Shown here: positions 53,488 through 62,240 of the stretch, piece after piece
Numbering within the stretch: the stretch's first letter is position 1
Layout: the number at the start of each line of letters is the position of its first letter
NCBI RefSeq assembly: GCF_000758665.1
Contig: NZ_CP009285.1
Location: 2,046,001-2,110,000, forward strand
Source: Paenibacillus borealis
GTDB taxonomy: Bacteria > Bacillota > Bacilli > Paenibacillales > Paenibacillaceae
DNA: 64,000 bases
Reading direction: 5' to 3'
Translations under genes and position numbers: made by a program
The notes under the pieces: generated by a model
Seen by the model: the letters and a program-made list of their open reading frames with translations, nothing else
Databases searched by the model: none
What the model was told of the DNA's origin: nothing

Positions 53488-53922
53488 ATGAGTATACTGT
53501 CAGAGAATAAAGTAATTATGCACGGTGCCGCTAAAGATAAATACGAAGCGATCACTATGGCGGGTAAGCTGCTTGTCGATGCAGGACATGTAACCGAAGA
53601 ATATATTCCCAAGATGCTGGAGCGCGAGGAAGTGGTGTCGACATATATGGGCGGAGGGCTTGCTATCCCCCACGGTACCAAGGAAGCCCGGCCGTTCATC
53701 AAATCCACAGGGCTGTCTGTAATCCGTTTTCCGGACGGTGTGGATTTCGGCGGGGATGAGCCGGCATTTGTAGTGATCGGTATTGCCGCCGCAGGCGACG
53801 GGCATATGGAGGTCCTGACCAACGTGGCGATGATTTTCACAGAAGATGATGCCATTGAGCGCGTAATGAATGCTCCAACTGCCGCTGATGTGATCGCGAT
53901 CTTCGAAGGAGGCATGGAATAA
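53488..53922 (+). CDS. mtlF: PTS mannitol-specific enzyme IIA
   Basis: This 144-residue cytoplasmic protein carries phosphate from HPr to the IICB permease. The phospho-acceptor is His62 in GGGLAIPHGTKEA. The start follows AAAGTGAGAG. Its TAA overlaps the ATG of mtlD by one base (TAATG), so translation is coupled. Confidence 0.96.
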   Translation: MSILSENKVIMHGAAKDKYEAITMAGKLLVDAGHVTEEYIPKMLEREEVVSTYMGGGLAIPHGTKEARPFIKSTGLSVIRFPDGVDFGGDEPAFVVIGIAAAGDGHMEVLTNVAMIFTEDDAIERVMNAPTAADVIAIFEGGME

Positions 53923-55067
53923 TGAAGGCTGTCCATTTCGGCGCGGGCAACATCGGCAGAGGTTTCATCGGACTGCTGCTGTCGCAGGCAGGGTATCAAG
54001 TAACTTTCGTGGATGTAAATGAGGCGTTTGTATCCCAGCTTCAGGAGCGCGGCGAGTATCCGGTAACGCTGGCCAGCGATGGTCAGGAAACGGTAATCGT
54101 CAAAAATGTAACTGCACTCAGCAGCGTAACTCACGGTGAAGAAGTTGCAGCTGCCATTGCTGAAGCCGATCTGGTTACCACCGCTGTCGGCGTGTCGATT
54201 CTGAAGCATATTGCAGGTGTGCTGGCTGATGGCATCAGCAGACGGGTAGCGGTCTCTTCCGCACCGCTGCATGTAATTGCCTGCGAGAACGCGATTGGCG
54301 GCAGTGCCCAGCTCAAAGAGCTGGTCTATGCCAAGCTTGATGAAGCAGCCCGCGCCAAAGCGGACGCTTCTGTTGCCTTCCCGAACGCGGCTGTGGACCG
54401 GATTGTTCCGCTGCAGCAGCATGAGGATATTCTGAAGGTGGTCGTAGAGCCATTCTATGAGTGGGTCGTAGATTCCTCCCAGATGATCCCGGGCTATACA
54501 CCGGTTGAAGGTGTGCACTACGTGGATAACCTGGAGCCTTATATCGAGCGTAAATTGTTCACTGTTAATACAGGACACTGCTCCGCAGCTTATCTTGGCT
54601 TCCTGCGCGGGTACGAAACCATCCAGCAGGCTATGGCGGATGAAGCTTTGACTGCACAGGTCCGTGAAGTGCTGGAAGAAACGGGTGCGGTGCTGATTCA
54701 GAAGCATGGCTTCGATCAGGCAGAACACAGCAAGTATATCGACAAAATCCTTGAGCGCTTCCGCAATCCGGCGCTGACCGATGAAGTGTCACGTGTAGGC
54801 CGTTCGCCGCTGCGCAAGCTGTCGCCGAATGACCGTCTGGTGTCTCCTGCTCTGCAGGCATACGACAGAGGGCTCAGCTATGCTGCCCTGACCCGCTCTA
54901 TGGCCGGCGCGATGCTGTTCAAGGTCAGTGATGACCCGGAAGCAGTGGATCTGCAGGCAGCGATTGCCGAGCTTGGCGCAGAAGCAGCCCTGGCGAAATA
55001 TACCGGCATTGCTGCTGATCATCCGGTTCATAAGTCCGCGATGGAGCAATATGCGAAGCTGAAATAA
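53922..55067 (+). CDS. mtlD: Mannitol-1-phosphate 5-dehydrogenase
   Basis: This 381-residue enzyme converts mannitol 1-phosphate to fructose 6-phosphate with NAD. The cofactor motif AVHFGAGNIGRGFIG is at residues 3-17. The substrate part shows NTGHCSAAYLGFLRG and the catalytic Lys block (TPVEGVHYVDNLEPYIERKLF, in part YIERKLFTVNTGH). Length is usual for MtlD. It closes the operon and is followed by a strong terminator. Confidence 0.96.
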   Translation: MKAVHFGAGNIGRGFIGLLLSQAGYQVTFVDVNEAFVSQLQERGEYPVTLASDGQETVIVKNVTALSSVTHGEEVAAAIAEADLVTTAVGVSILKHIAGVLADGISRRVAVSSAPLHVIACENAIGGSAQLKELVYAKLDEAARAKADASVAFPNAAVDRIVPLQQHEDILKVVVEPFYEWVVDSSQMIPGYTPVEGVHYVDNLEPYIERKLFTVNTGHCSAAYLGFLRGYETIQQAMADEALTAQVREVLEETGAVLIQKHGFDQAEHSKYIDKILERFRNPALTDEVSRVGRSPLRKLSPNDRLVSPALQAYDRGLSYAALTRSMAGAMLFKVSDDPEAVDLQAAIAELGAEAALAKYTGIAADHPVHKSAMEQYAKLK

Positions 55068-55082
55068 ATCTATAGAAGTACA

Positions 55083-55117
55083 GCCGCAGGGGCAACCTAT
55101 CCCTGCGGCTTTTTTGC
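55083..55117 (+). terminator. Terminator of the mannitol operon
   Basis: AGCCGCAGGG pairs with CCCTGCGGCT around GCAACCTAT, followed by TTTTTTG. Confidence 0.92.
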
Positions 55118-55221
55118 GTTCCGGTGCGTATGATGTCGGCATAACAAATACGGCGCCCCATTTGTAAGAGAGGCACCGTAGTAAGGCTGGCATAACCATA
55201 CCCGCCGAATTAAAGCTCTGC

Positions 55222-56301
55222 TTAGCTGTTCTCCAGAATCGTCTGCAGTGTAGTGCGGTCCAGGCCTTCAACCAGCTTGACCAGCAGCTCCTTGGCCGCT
55301 GCATAATCGTCGCTATGAATAATGGAAGTAGCCGTATGGATATAACGTGAACAGATCCCGATAACCGCTGAAGGAATGCCGATTCCGCTGACATGCACCT
55401 GACCGGCATCCGTTCCCCCCTGGGAGACGAAATACTGGTATTTAATCCGGTGAGTGTCCGCTGTATCCTGAACGTACTCAATCAGCCCGCGGTGCGTAAT
55501 CATCGTAGGATCGAAGATGCGCAGCAGAGCACCCTGACCCAGATGGCCGAAGGCCTGGCGGTCGCCGGTCATATCGGCGGCGGCACTGGCATCCAGGCCG
55601 AAGAAAATATCCGGCTGAAGCAGATTGGCCGCGGTCCGCGCACCGCGCAGTCCGACTTCTTCCTGGACGGTGGCGCCGGAATAGACGGTATTCGGCAATT
55701 TTTTGCCATGCAATTCCTTCATTAATTCAATCGCCAGACCTACGCCATAGCGGTTGTCCCAGGCTTTAGCCATAATCTTCTTCGGATTGGCCAGCGGTGT
55801 GAACGGACAGACCGGCACAACCTGCTGCCCCGGAGCAACGCCGAAGCTCTGCGCTTCCTCGCGGCTGTCCGCACCGATATCTATGTACATTTTGCCGATA
55901 TCGCCGGTCTTGCCCCGCTCCTCCGCGCTAAGCAAGTGGATCGGTGTGCTGCCGACAACGCCATTCAGCGTTCCTTTCGGGGTGATAATCTGCAGCCGCT
56001 GTGAAGCCACAGCCGAGGCAAGCCATCCGCCCAGCGGCGTGAAACGGATCATGCCGTTATCCGTGATGCCGGTAACCATGAATCCCACTTCATCCAGATG
56101 TCCGGCGACCATGATCTTGGGGCCGTTCGCCTCACCGCGCAGCACGCCGAACAGGCTGCCCAGGCGGTCCTGCACGAATTCATCGGTGTAAGGTGTCATC
56201 GCCTCCTTGACATAAGCGCGCAATTCGCGCTCGAAGCCGGGGGCCGAAGGGAATTCAGTCAATGTTTTGAACAAGTCGAGTGTTTCTGGATTCATATACA
56301 T
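55222..56301 (-). CDS. M42-family metallo-aminopeptidase
   Basis: This 359-residue cytoplasmic peptidase binds two metals. Visible ligands are His-Asp in [12 protein letters not shown] near 66-69, Asp in KAWDNRYG near 182, the Glu pair in VQEEVGLRG near 213 and His in [14 protein letters not shown] near 323. The length and motifs fit glutamyl-aminopeptidase or FrvX-like members, which trim peptides and form large tetrahedral complexes. ATG 56301 has AAGGAGCG before it; a second ATG two codons on is possible. It is a single-gene unit on the minus strand. Confidence 0.93.
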   Translation of the reverse strand: MYMNPETLDLFKTLTEFPSAPGFERELRAYVKEAMTPYTDEFVQDRLGSLFGVLRGEANGPKIMVAGHLDEVGFMVTGITDNGMIRFTPLGGWLASAVASQRLQIITPKGTLNGVVGSTPIHLLSAEERGKTGDIGKMYIDIGADSREEAQSFGVAPGQQVVPVCPFTPLANPKKIMAKAWDNRYGVGLAIELMKELHGKKLPNTVYSGATVQEEVGLRGARTAANLLQPDIFFGLDASAAADMTGDRQAFGHLGQGALLRIFDPTMITHRGLIEYVQDTADTHRIKYQYFVSQGGTDAGQVHVSGIGIPSAVIGICSRYIHTATSIIHSDDYAAAKELLVKLVEGLDRTTLQTILENS

Positions 56302-56532
56302 ATCGCTCCTTTTTACACTTATAGAGGATGAACTTAAGTTATTAGATATTAGGATCAGCGTTATCTAAGGTCCTTCCCGTATATGGTTATTTTCTTTAGT
56401 TCATCTTGTCTAGTATGAACATTGTTGCGCCGATTGTCCATGTCAGGAAGGCATACGAACACAGTGACCCGGTAGGCGAATACTATATTGTGAGGGCTCT
56501 GCAGGCAGGAGCCGGGAAAGGAAGCGAGGAGA

Positions 56533-56703
56533 ATGTGGCTCTCAGGAAGCGTAACCCGAACTGGCAATCAGGGAGTGCCCAGGAAGGTGCAGACCCGCGG
56601 GCTGCACAAGCGGTACCCCCGCCGGTACCGGCGGGACAATGAAGCTGTGCTGATACTGGTGCTGTTTATGCTGCTGATTGTTGTGCTGCTTTATTTTTCC
56701 TGA
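56533..56703 (+). CDS. Possible 56-residue basic single-span membrane protein
   Basis: ATG 56533 has AAGGAAG eight bases ahead and runs to TGA at 56701. The peptide has a basic middle (RKVQTRGLHKRYPRRYRRD) and a C-terminal membrane helix (AVLILVLFMLLIVVLLYF) ending in Ser. A GTG at 56575 would give a 42-residue form. It sits right before the spoVA operon, so a sporulation role is possible but only by position. Another frame in the same place is open but has no ribosome-binding site. Confidence 0.5.
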   Translation: MWLSGSVTRTGNQGVPRKVQTRGLHKRYPRRYRRDNEAVLILVLFMLLIVVLLYFS

Positions 56704-56836
56704 GCTTAAGGGGACATAACGGGGCCGCCTATAGTGAACAATAAGGAAAAACATTGTATTGAAGCACAACCCGGAGGGACGGGAAAAGCGTATCCCGCTG
56801 CCCGCTCCCTTTCGTATTCTACAGGAGGTGTCTGTA

Positions 56837-57334
56837 TTGCCGGCGAAAACAAAGAAATCAGGCGTCAAGCTGCGGCTTGATACTTTGACCCCTCAGGGTT
56901 ATCAGGAATTGGCCAAGCCTTATGTGCCATCCCGTCCTGTATTCAAGAATTGTGTGCGAGCCTTCCTATCCGGCGGCTTGATCTGTGTGCTTGGACAAGG
57001 CATCCAGGAAGCATTCATGGCAATATTCGATATGACTTCCCGCGAAGCAGCAAGCCCGACGGTAGCCATTATGATTCTGCTCTCTGTCATTCTGACCAGC
57101 TTCGGTGTCTATGACAAGCTGGCCCAGTGGTGCGGTGCAGGTACAGCGGTGCCCGTTACAGGGTTCGCCAACAGTATGTGCTCCGCTGCTCTTGAACACC
57201 GGGCTGAAGGACTAGTGCTCGGTGTCGGCGGCAATATGTTCAAGCTGGCCGGCTCTGTCATTGTTTTTGGTGTCGTTGCCGCATTTGTTGTAGGTGTGGT
57301 ATATGCCGTTATGGGCTGGGGAGGTGCACATTAA
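56837..57334 (+). CDS. spoVAC: Stage V sporulation protein AC
   Basis: This 165-residue membrane protein starts at TTG 56837, six bases after AGGAGGTG; the longer open frame has no such site. The opening LRLDTLTPQGYQELAKPYVPSRPVFKNCVRAFLSGGLICVLGQG (first part LTPQGYQELAKPYVP) and four to five membrane segments are typical of SpoVAC. In Bacillus the SpoVA proteins move Ca-dipicolinate into the forespore and out at germination, and SpoVAC acts as a mechanosensitive channel. CATTGTA at about 56751 could be part of a sigma-G-type promoter. The next gene starts 3 bp later. Confidence 0.95.
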   Translation: MPAKTKKSGVKLRLDTLTPQGYQELAKPYVPSRPVFKNCVRAFLSGGLICVLGQGIQEAFMAIFDMTSREAASPTVAIMILLSVILTSFGVYDKLAQWCGAGTAVPVTGFANSMCSAALEHRAEGLVLGVGGNMFKLAGSVIVFGVVAAFVVGVVYAVMGWGGAH

Positions 57335-57337
57335 ACG

Positions 57338-58372
57338 ATGAAGCAGCTCGGCAGTCAGACTTGGAAATTCACGAACCGTCCGGTCATTCTCGGCTCCTCC
57401 GCAGTGGTAGGCCCGGAAGAGGGAGAGGGCCCGCTTGCTTCAAGCTTTGATTTTATCTACGATTCACTGGAAATGGGCGAGAAGACATGGGAGAAGGCAG
57501 AACGTGCGTTGTTCGAAAAAGCCTCCAAGCTCGCGCTCATGAACGCGAATCTGGAGCAGGAGAAGCTGGAGTTCTTTGTCGGCGGTGATCTGATGAATCA
57601 GATCATCAGCAGCTCCTTCGCCGCGCGGAAGCTCGGCGTGCCTTATCTTGGCGTATTCGGCGCCTGCTCCACCTCCATGGAGAGTCTGGCTATCGCCTCC
57701 ATGATTGTCGACTCCGGCGGCGGCAAGTATGCGCTGGCAGGCACATCAAGCCATAACTGTACCGTGGAGAAACAATTCCGCTATCCTACAGAGTATGGCT
57801 CACAGAAACCGCCAACGGCCCAATATACCGTTACCGGCTCAGGCTGTGCAGTGGTTGGTGTCAATGATGGTACTGTAAAAGGCCCGTATGTCGTGTCTGC
57901 TACGCTCGGGCGCATCATGGACCTTGGGCTGAAGGATCCGTTCAATATGGGAACCGCCATGGCCCCGGCCGCTGTGGATACGATTACTGCACATTTCAGG
58001 GATACAGGGCTATCACCCGGCCATTACGATCTGATCGTGACGGGAGACCTTGCTTCGGTGGGGCTGCCGATTGCCAAAGAACTGCTGGCCAAAGAAGGGA
58101 TTCCTATGGAGCAGACAGTGTTCAATGACTGCGGCCTCATGATCTATGACCTGGACAAGCAGAAATATGTTATTGCCGGAGGGAGCGGCTGCGGCTGCTC
58201 GGCTGTTGTGACCTACGGCCATATTCTGAGCCGGCTGAAAAAGGGTGAATTGAAGCGGGTGCTGATTGTGGCAACCGGAGCACTGCTGTCCCCGCTGTCT
58301 TATCAGCAGGGGGAGAGCATACCGTGTGTGGCCCATGCGGTAGCCCTGGAGAGCGGAGGTGAAGAAGCATGA
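57338..58372 (+). CDS. spoVAD: Stage V sporulation protein AD
   Basis: This 344-residue protein has a thiolase-like fold, seen in FGACSTSMESLAIASMIVDSGGGKYAL and in GSGCGCSAVVTYGHIL, and is known in Bacillus to bind dipicolinic acid. The start follows GGGGAGGTG. Its stop overlaps the next start by 4 bases. It works at the spore inner membrane with SpoVAC and SpoVAE. Length matches the family. Confidence 0.96.
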   Translation: MKQLGSQTWKFTNRPVILGSSAVVGPEEGEGPLASSFDFIYDSLEMGEKTWEKAERALFEKASKLALMNANLEQEKLEFFVGGDLMNQIISSSFAARKLGVPYLGVFGACSTSMESLAIASMIVDSGGGKYALAGTSSHNCTVEKQFRYPTEYGSQKPPTAQYTVTGSGCAVVGVNDGTVKGPYVVSATLGRIMDLGLKDPFNMGTAMAPAAVDTITAHFRDTGLSPGHYDLIVTGDLASVGLPIAKELLAKEGIPMEQTVFNDCGLMIYDLDKQKYVIAGGSGCGCSAVVTYGHILSRLKKGELKRVLIVATGALLSPLSYQQGESIPCVAHAVALESGGEEA

Positions 58373-58719
58373 TTTATTTGTGGGCTTTTCTGGTCGGCGG
58401 CGCCATCTGTGTCATCGGCCAGCTGATGTTCGATGTGCTTAAGCTGACCCCAGCTCATACTATGAGTACGCTGGTCGTACTCGGTGCGGTAGCCGATGCC
58501 TTCGGGATCTATGATCCGCTGGTGAAATTCGCCGGAGCCGGAGCGAGCATTCCGATTACCAGCTTCGGTAATTCCCTGGTGCATGGCGCACTCACGGAGC
58601 TGGAGCGCGATGGGTGGGTCGGGGTTGTCACGGGGATCTTCGACGTGACTAGTGCGGGGATATCATCCGCAATTGTTTTCTCATTCCTGGCGGCGCTTGT
58701 CGTCCGGCCGAAGGGATAG
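58369..58719 (+). CDS. spoVAE: Stage V sporulation protein AE (SpoVAEb type)
   Basis: This 116-residue membrane protein opens with MIYLWAFLVGGAICVIGQLMFD and has about three to four membrane segments, with GIYDPLVKFAGAGASIPITSFGN in the middle, the SpoVAE signature shared in weaker form with SpoVAC. It overlaps spoVAD by 4 bases, so the three genes form one operon. The three-gene layout is a common short form of the spoVA operon. Confidence 0.95.
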   Translation: MIYLWAFLVGGAICVIGQLMFDVLKLTPAHTMSTLVVLGAVADAFGIYDPLVKFAGAGASIPITSFGNSLVHGALTELERDGWVGVVTGIFDVTSAGISSAIVFSFLAALVVRPKG

Positions 58720-58774
58720 GGTGAGGGAAACCGTTATAGGATGAGGGACGGAAAACGGAAACTAATGGAACAGT

Positions 58775-58806
58775 AAAAGACTGCTTTTGGCGGTCTTTTT
58801 TCTTTG
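58775..58806 (+). terminator. Terminator of the spoVA operon
   Basis: AAAAGACTGC pairs with GCGGTCTTTT around TTTTG, with further Ts and CTTTG after it. Confidence 0.8.
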
Positions 58807-58973
58807 TGATTACCTGTAAACCCGAGCAAGGTCAATTGGATTGGTTTTGAGCATCGTAACTTTAAAGTTGTGGCAGACGATTGCGGTGGGATAGTGGGCG
58901 GAAATTTGGGCGGAGTAGGAGTAACCTGAATTTGTGACAGACGGGCATTATAAGGTAATGTCTTGAATCCGTT

Positions 58974-59216
58974 GGAAGCAGGCTGAGTGTAGGGGATGAG
59001 ATGTTATTGTAAGGGCTGAAGTGGGCTCAGTGTGGGAATGAGGTGCCTTTGAATGGGAAGGAAGTGGGATAAGTGTGGGAATGATGTGCATTTGAGTGGT
59101 CAGGAAGTAGGCTAAGTGTGGGAATGAGGTGTTATTGAATGGGTTGGAAGTAGGCTAAGTGTGGGAATGAGGTGTTATTGAATGGCTGGAAGTGAGCTAA
59201 GTGTGGGAATGAGGGG
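58974..59216. repeat. Tandem array of six 43-bp repeats
   Basis: Copies begin at 58974, 59017, 59060, 59103, 59146 and 59188. The core is GGCTAAGTGTGGGAATGAGG, with more variation in the first copies than in the last three. It is the first of three arrays in the 1.3-kb gap between spoVAE and the MoxR gene (58720-60031), which has no gene I can support. Confidence 0.85.
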
Positions 59217-59272
59217 AGAAGTAACTCTGAGCCGGCCGGTTAGCGGAACTGTTGAAGAACCGGCAGAAATCT

Positions 59273-59443
59273 TGCACAAATTACAACATTTCAGAGATCA
59301 AATCTGCCGAAACGCAAAAATCTTGCAGGAAATACAACAATCCAGGGTTCTCAGCAGCCAAACCGTCAGAAATCCTGCAAAAAGTACAACAATACCCGAT
59401 TTAACCCGTCCAGCCGCCCGAAATCCTGCAAAAAGTACAACAA
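59273..59443 (+). repeat. Cluster C of the TGYA-N5-TACAAY motif, as a 51-bp array
   Basis: Four plus-oriented copies lie at 59273-59289, 59324-59340, 59376-59392 and 59427-59443, with starts 51, 52 and 51 bp apart. The last two share TGCAAAAAGTACAACAA. The segment AAATCC or AAATCT precedes the last three and first ones in the same register, so here the unit is a degenerate 51-bp tandem repeat. An open frame across it repeats NPAKSTTIPDLT, which the DNA repeat explains. Confidence 0.8.
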
Positions 59444-59486
59444 TTCCTGATCTGACAAGCCAGCCCCCTGCCCGCCAAACGCACAG

Positions 59487-59612
59487 CCACAAACTCGAAT
59501 AATCGCACCAGCTCACCGAGCGCACCAGCCACAAACTCGAATAATCGCACCAACTCACCGAACGCACCAGCCACAAACTCGAATAATCGCACCAGTCTTG
59601 TCACCCCAGCCC
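59487..59612. repeat. Tandem array of three 42-bp repeats
   Basis: Copies begin at 59487, 59529 and 59571, with core CCACAAACTCGAATAATCGC and the variable link CTCACCGARCGCACCAG. The third copy is cut off after ACCAG. It directly follows the 51-bp motif array. Confidence 0.85.
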
Positions 59613-59830
59613 GAATCAAACACACCATTCCCGCCAACTCCACCAGATTTCCTACTTACTCCTGCCACCAGAGGAAGTGTAACTTCCTACGAATTGATCC
59701 ATAGCGGCGATTACAAGCAAATGAAAGCCACACAAGCAAATAAATGATACATAAATGATAGATTAGCACTCAATCATCCGAGATGGCTCCACTCAGCGCG
59801 ATTTATTAGCGCCCGCCCCTGCCACTAATA

Positions 59831-59845
59831 GTCTCATCATGAGAC
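59831..59845. promoter_or_regulatory. Perfect 6-3-6 inverted repeat before the moxR promoter
   Basis: GTCTCA and TGAGAC flank TCA, 69 bp before the -35 element at 59915. A similar-sized perfect repeat, GGAAGT-GTA-ACTTCC, lies at 59673-59687. Either could be an operator; neither is proven. Confidence 0.3.
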
Positions 59846-59914
59846 GCACCAAGGCACAGCGAAGTGGCGTTACAGGCGGTGCATTATTTTGCTGCGCCCC
59901 ATAGGAGTTTCTTT

Positions 59915-59943
59915 TTGACAAATCTCGTAAGCCGCTCTATAAT
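59915..59943 (+). promoter_or_regulatory. Consensus sigma-A promoter for the moxR operon
   Basis: TTGACA (59915-59920), a 17-base spacer and TATAAT (59938-59943) match the consensus exactly. The leader to the moxR start is about 80 bases. Confidence 0.85.
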
Positions 59944-60031
59944 TTCACGGGCCCTGACATGTACTTTCACTACTCCAATCATGTAAAATGTATATATTAC
60001 TGCTTATTCTGACATAGGAGGTTTACCATAT

Positions 60032-60988
60032 ATGCCCGTACGTCAAGAATCTACGCAAATTATGAACGCTGTCCGCACTAATCTGGAATCCTGTATACTC
60101 GGTAAAAGCTTCGAAATCGAACTGCTGCTCACGGCACTCCTTGCCGGCGGACATGTCCTGATTGAGGATGTTCCGGGTACAGGCAAGACGCAGCTGATCC
60201 GGGCGTTATCCCGTTCCATGTCCGGTGAATACCGCCGGATTCAGTGCAATCCCGATATTCTTCCGAGTGATATTACCGGTGTATCCGTCTATCATCCGCG
60301 GGATGAGATGTTTCACTTCCGCCCGGGGCCGGTCATGACCAATATCCTGCTTGCCGATGAGATTAACCGGGCGACCACCAAGACCCAGTCCGCACTGCTT
60401 GAGGTCATGGAGGAGCGCAATGTGACGGTCGACGGGGAGACTTACCCTCTGCCGCATCCGTTCATGCTCTGCGCCACCCAGAATCCGATAGATTTCGAAG
60501 GCACGTATACGCTTCCTGAAGCCCAGCTGGACCGCTTCATGCTGCGGATCAGCCTGGGTTATCCCGATGCCGAGACCGAAAAGAATCTGCTGATTACCCA
60601 TCAGCAGGGTCAACCGGTGGACAAGCTGGTTCCGGTTACTGGCATGGATACCATTGCCGCTATCCAGGAGGAGATCCGGGATGTTTATATCAGCGATCCG
60701 GTTCTGAACTATCTGCTGGATGTAGTCCGGCAGACGCGGGAGCACCCGCTTGTACTCCTGGGCGCCAGCCCCCGGGCATCCCTGTCGTTCATGATGGCAT
60801 GCAAAGCTTATGCTTTCCTGCAAGGCCGCGATTATGTTCTGCCTGATGATGTGAAGACCCTTACCCCGTATGCGCTGGGACACCGCATTCTGCTGCGGCC
60901 GGAATCACGCCTTGATAATGTCAGCGTGGATTCCCTGCTGCAGAAGCTGCTGCAGAGCATTCATGTGCCTGTAACGATGAGGCAATAA
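60032..60988 (+). CDS. MoxR-family AAA+ ATPase
   Basis: This 318-residue ATPase starts after TAGGAGG. Walker A is GTGKT with Lys52 (EDVPGTGKTQ), Walker B is LLADEINRA, and sensor-1 is ATQNPIDFEGTYTLPEAQLDRF. MoxR proteins act as chaperone-like ATPases, often with DUF58 and transglutaminase-like partners, for the assembly or activation of envelope or secreted complexes. The next two genes are those partners, 1 bp and then a 4-base overlap apart. The operon promoter is a perfect consensus, pointing to strong housekeeping expression. Confidence 0.95.
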   Translation: MPVRQESTQIMNAVRTNLESCILGKSFEIELLLTALLAGGHVLIEDVPGTGKTQLIRALSRSMSGEYRRIQCNPDILPSDITGVSVYHPRDEMFHFRPGPVMTNILLADEINRATTKTQSALLEVMEERNVTVDGETYPLPHPFMLCATQNPIDFEGTYTLPEAQLDRFMLRISLGYPDAETEKNLLITHQQGQPVDKLVPVTGMDTIAAIQEEIRDVYISDPVLNYLLDVVRQTREHPLVLLGASPRASLSFMMACKAYAFLQGRDYVLPDDVKTLTPYALGHRILLRPESRLDNVSVDSLLQKLLQSIHVPVTMRQ

Positions 60989-60989
60989 G

Positions 60990-62240
60990 ATGAGGAGCAT
61001 CCTAGCGGGGGCGGCCGCTGTTATTCAGCCAAGGAAATTCATGGGCGTGCTTGCGATTTGGGTCATCACACTGCTCTATGTGCTGTTTCAGGGCGGCAAA
61101 ACCTCGTTCATGCTGTTCATTATGGTATCGGTTCTGATTCTGTATCTAATCATTGGGGGACTGGGCGGCGTCCGGCGGGCCAAAGGTACCCGCAGCCTCT
61201 ACTCGGAGCAGGACAAGCCTGATCTGCTCTACGCAGGCGGTTATCTGCGGGTGAAGCTGAGTGTAAATATTCCGGGCTTTCTGCCTCTGCCTTATGTGGT
61301 GGTGCGGGAAATTCTAAAGCGCCATAACGGGGAATCCTGGGTGTTCGAGGAGAGTCTGGTCCCCAGCCTGAGAGGGTGGGGAGAGCTGCTGTTCCAGACA
61401 CCGGTGCTGGAGCGGGGCTGCTACACCTTCGAGAACACCGATATCCTCAGTGAGGATATCTTCGGACTTATGGAGCATAAAGGCACTTTCAAGGCCGAAG
61501 GGCGGTTCCGCGTGCTGCCCCGGGCAGTCGTAATACCGCGCTGGCAGCTGTATGAGCGGAGAGCCCGCCTGGCCGGGCCTCAAGCCTCGCTGCTCCAGTC
61601 CCGGCGTGAGACTACGCAAATCAACGGTGTCCGTGATTATGTCTACGGAGACCGGCTGACACGGATTCACTGGAATGCTACCGCGAAGACAGGGGCCTGG
61701 AAGTCCAAGGAATTCGAGCATGAATCGGTTCCCCGGACCATTCTGGTACTCGACGGCAGTGCGGGCGCATATTACAGCTCAGGACAGTTCGAGCTGGCGG
61801 TTTCCATTGCCGCGTCAATGCTCGGATTCGGTATACGCGAGAGAATCGGGATCGGCCTATGCTGCCTGGACAAGGATACGAAAGTGTTCAGCCCGGCCGA
61901 AGGCAGTGCCGAGCGGCAGAAGATGATCCAGTATCTGATTGATATTAATGCGGAAGGCCGCGGGCCACTGATTACGAGGCTGGAAAAGGCTCAGCGGATG
62001 TTCCCCAAAGGCGCATACTTCGTGCTGATAAGCCCGCAGAGCGGCAAGCCGGTGATGGACACCCTGCGCTGGGCAGACAGCCGGGGACTGACCCCTTCGC
62101 ATATTCATGTCCGCAATCCTGCCGCTAAGAACCGGGGAGACGAATGGGCGGAGGTGCTCAAATCGAGCGGAATTACCAGCTATAATGTCAGCTTGCTTCA
62201 TGAACTCCCTGCGGTACTTGGAGGTGATCCTGTACGATGA
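60990..62240 (+). CDS. DUF58 membrane protein
   Basis: This 416-residue protein has two close membrane segments near residues 18-35 and 39-57 (LAIWVITLLYVLFQGG, FMLFIMVSVLILYLIIGGL). Its body has the DUF58 core, REYVYGD-like: TTQINGVRDYVYGDRLTRIHWNATAKTG near residues 208-235, then a von Willebrand A-like fold from TILVLDGSAGAY. The start is two bases after the moxR stop. Its end overlaps the transglutaminase-like gene by four bases. The family usually works with MoxR, but its biochemical role is not settled. Confidence 0.93.
   Translation: MRSILAGAAAVIQPRKFMGVLAIWVITLLYVLFQGGKTSFMLFIMVSVLILYLIIGGLGGVRRAKGTRSLYSEQDKPDLLYAGGYLRVKLSVNIPGFLPLPYVVVREILKRHNGESWVFEESLVPSLRGWGELLFQTPVLERGCYTFENTDILSEDIFGLMEHKGTFKAEGRFRVLPRAVVIPRWQLYERRARLAGPQASLLQSRRETTQINGVRDYVYGDRLTRIHWNATAKTGAWKSKEFEHESVPRTILVLDGSAGAYYSSGQFELAVSIAASMLGFGIRERIGIGLCCLDKDTKVFSPAEGSAERQKMIQYLIDINAEGRGPLITRLEKAQRMFPKGAYFVLISPQSGKPVMDTLRWADSRGLTPSHIHVRNPAAKNRGDEWAEVLKSSGITSYNVSLLHELPAVLGGDPVR

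Noticed and set aside
56406..56642. 78-codon frame before spoVAC
   Set aside because: It overlaps the 56-residue membrane-protein frame, has no ribosome-binding site and no recognisable features.
59182..59502. 106-codon frame with repeated NPAKSTTIPDLT
   Set aside because: It follows the 51-bp motif array and the end of the 43-bp array; the repeats explain the open frame and there is no ribosome-binding site.
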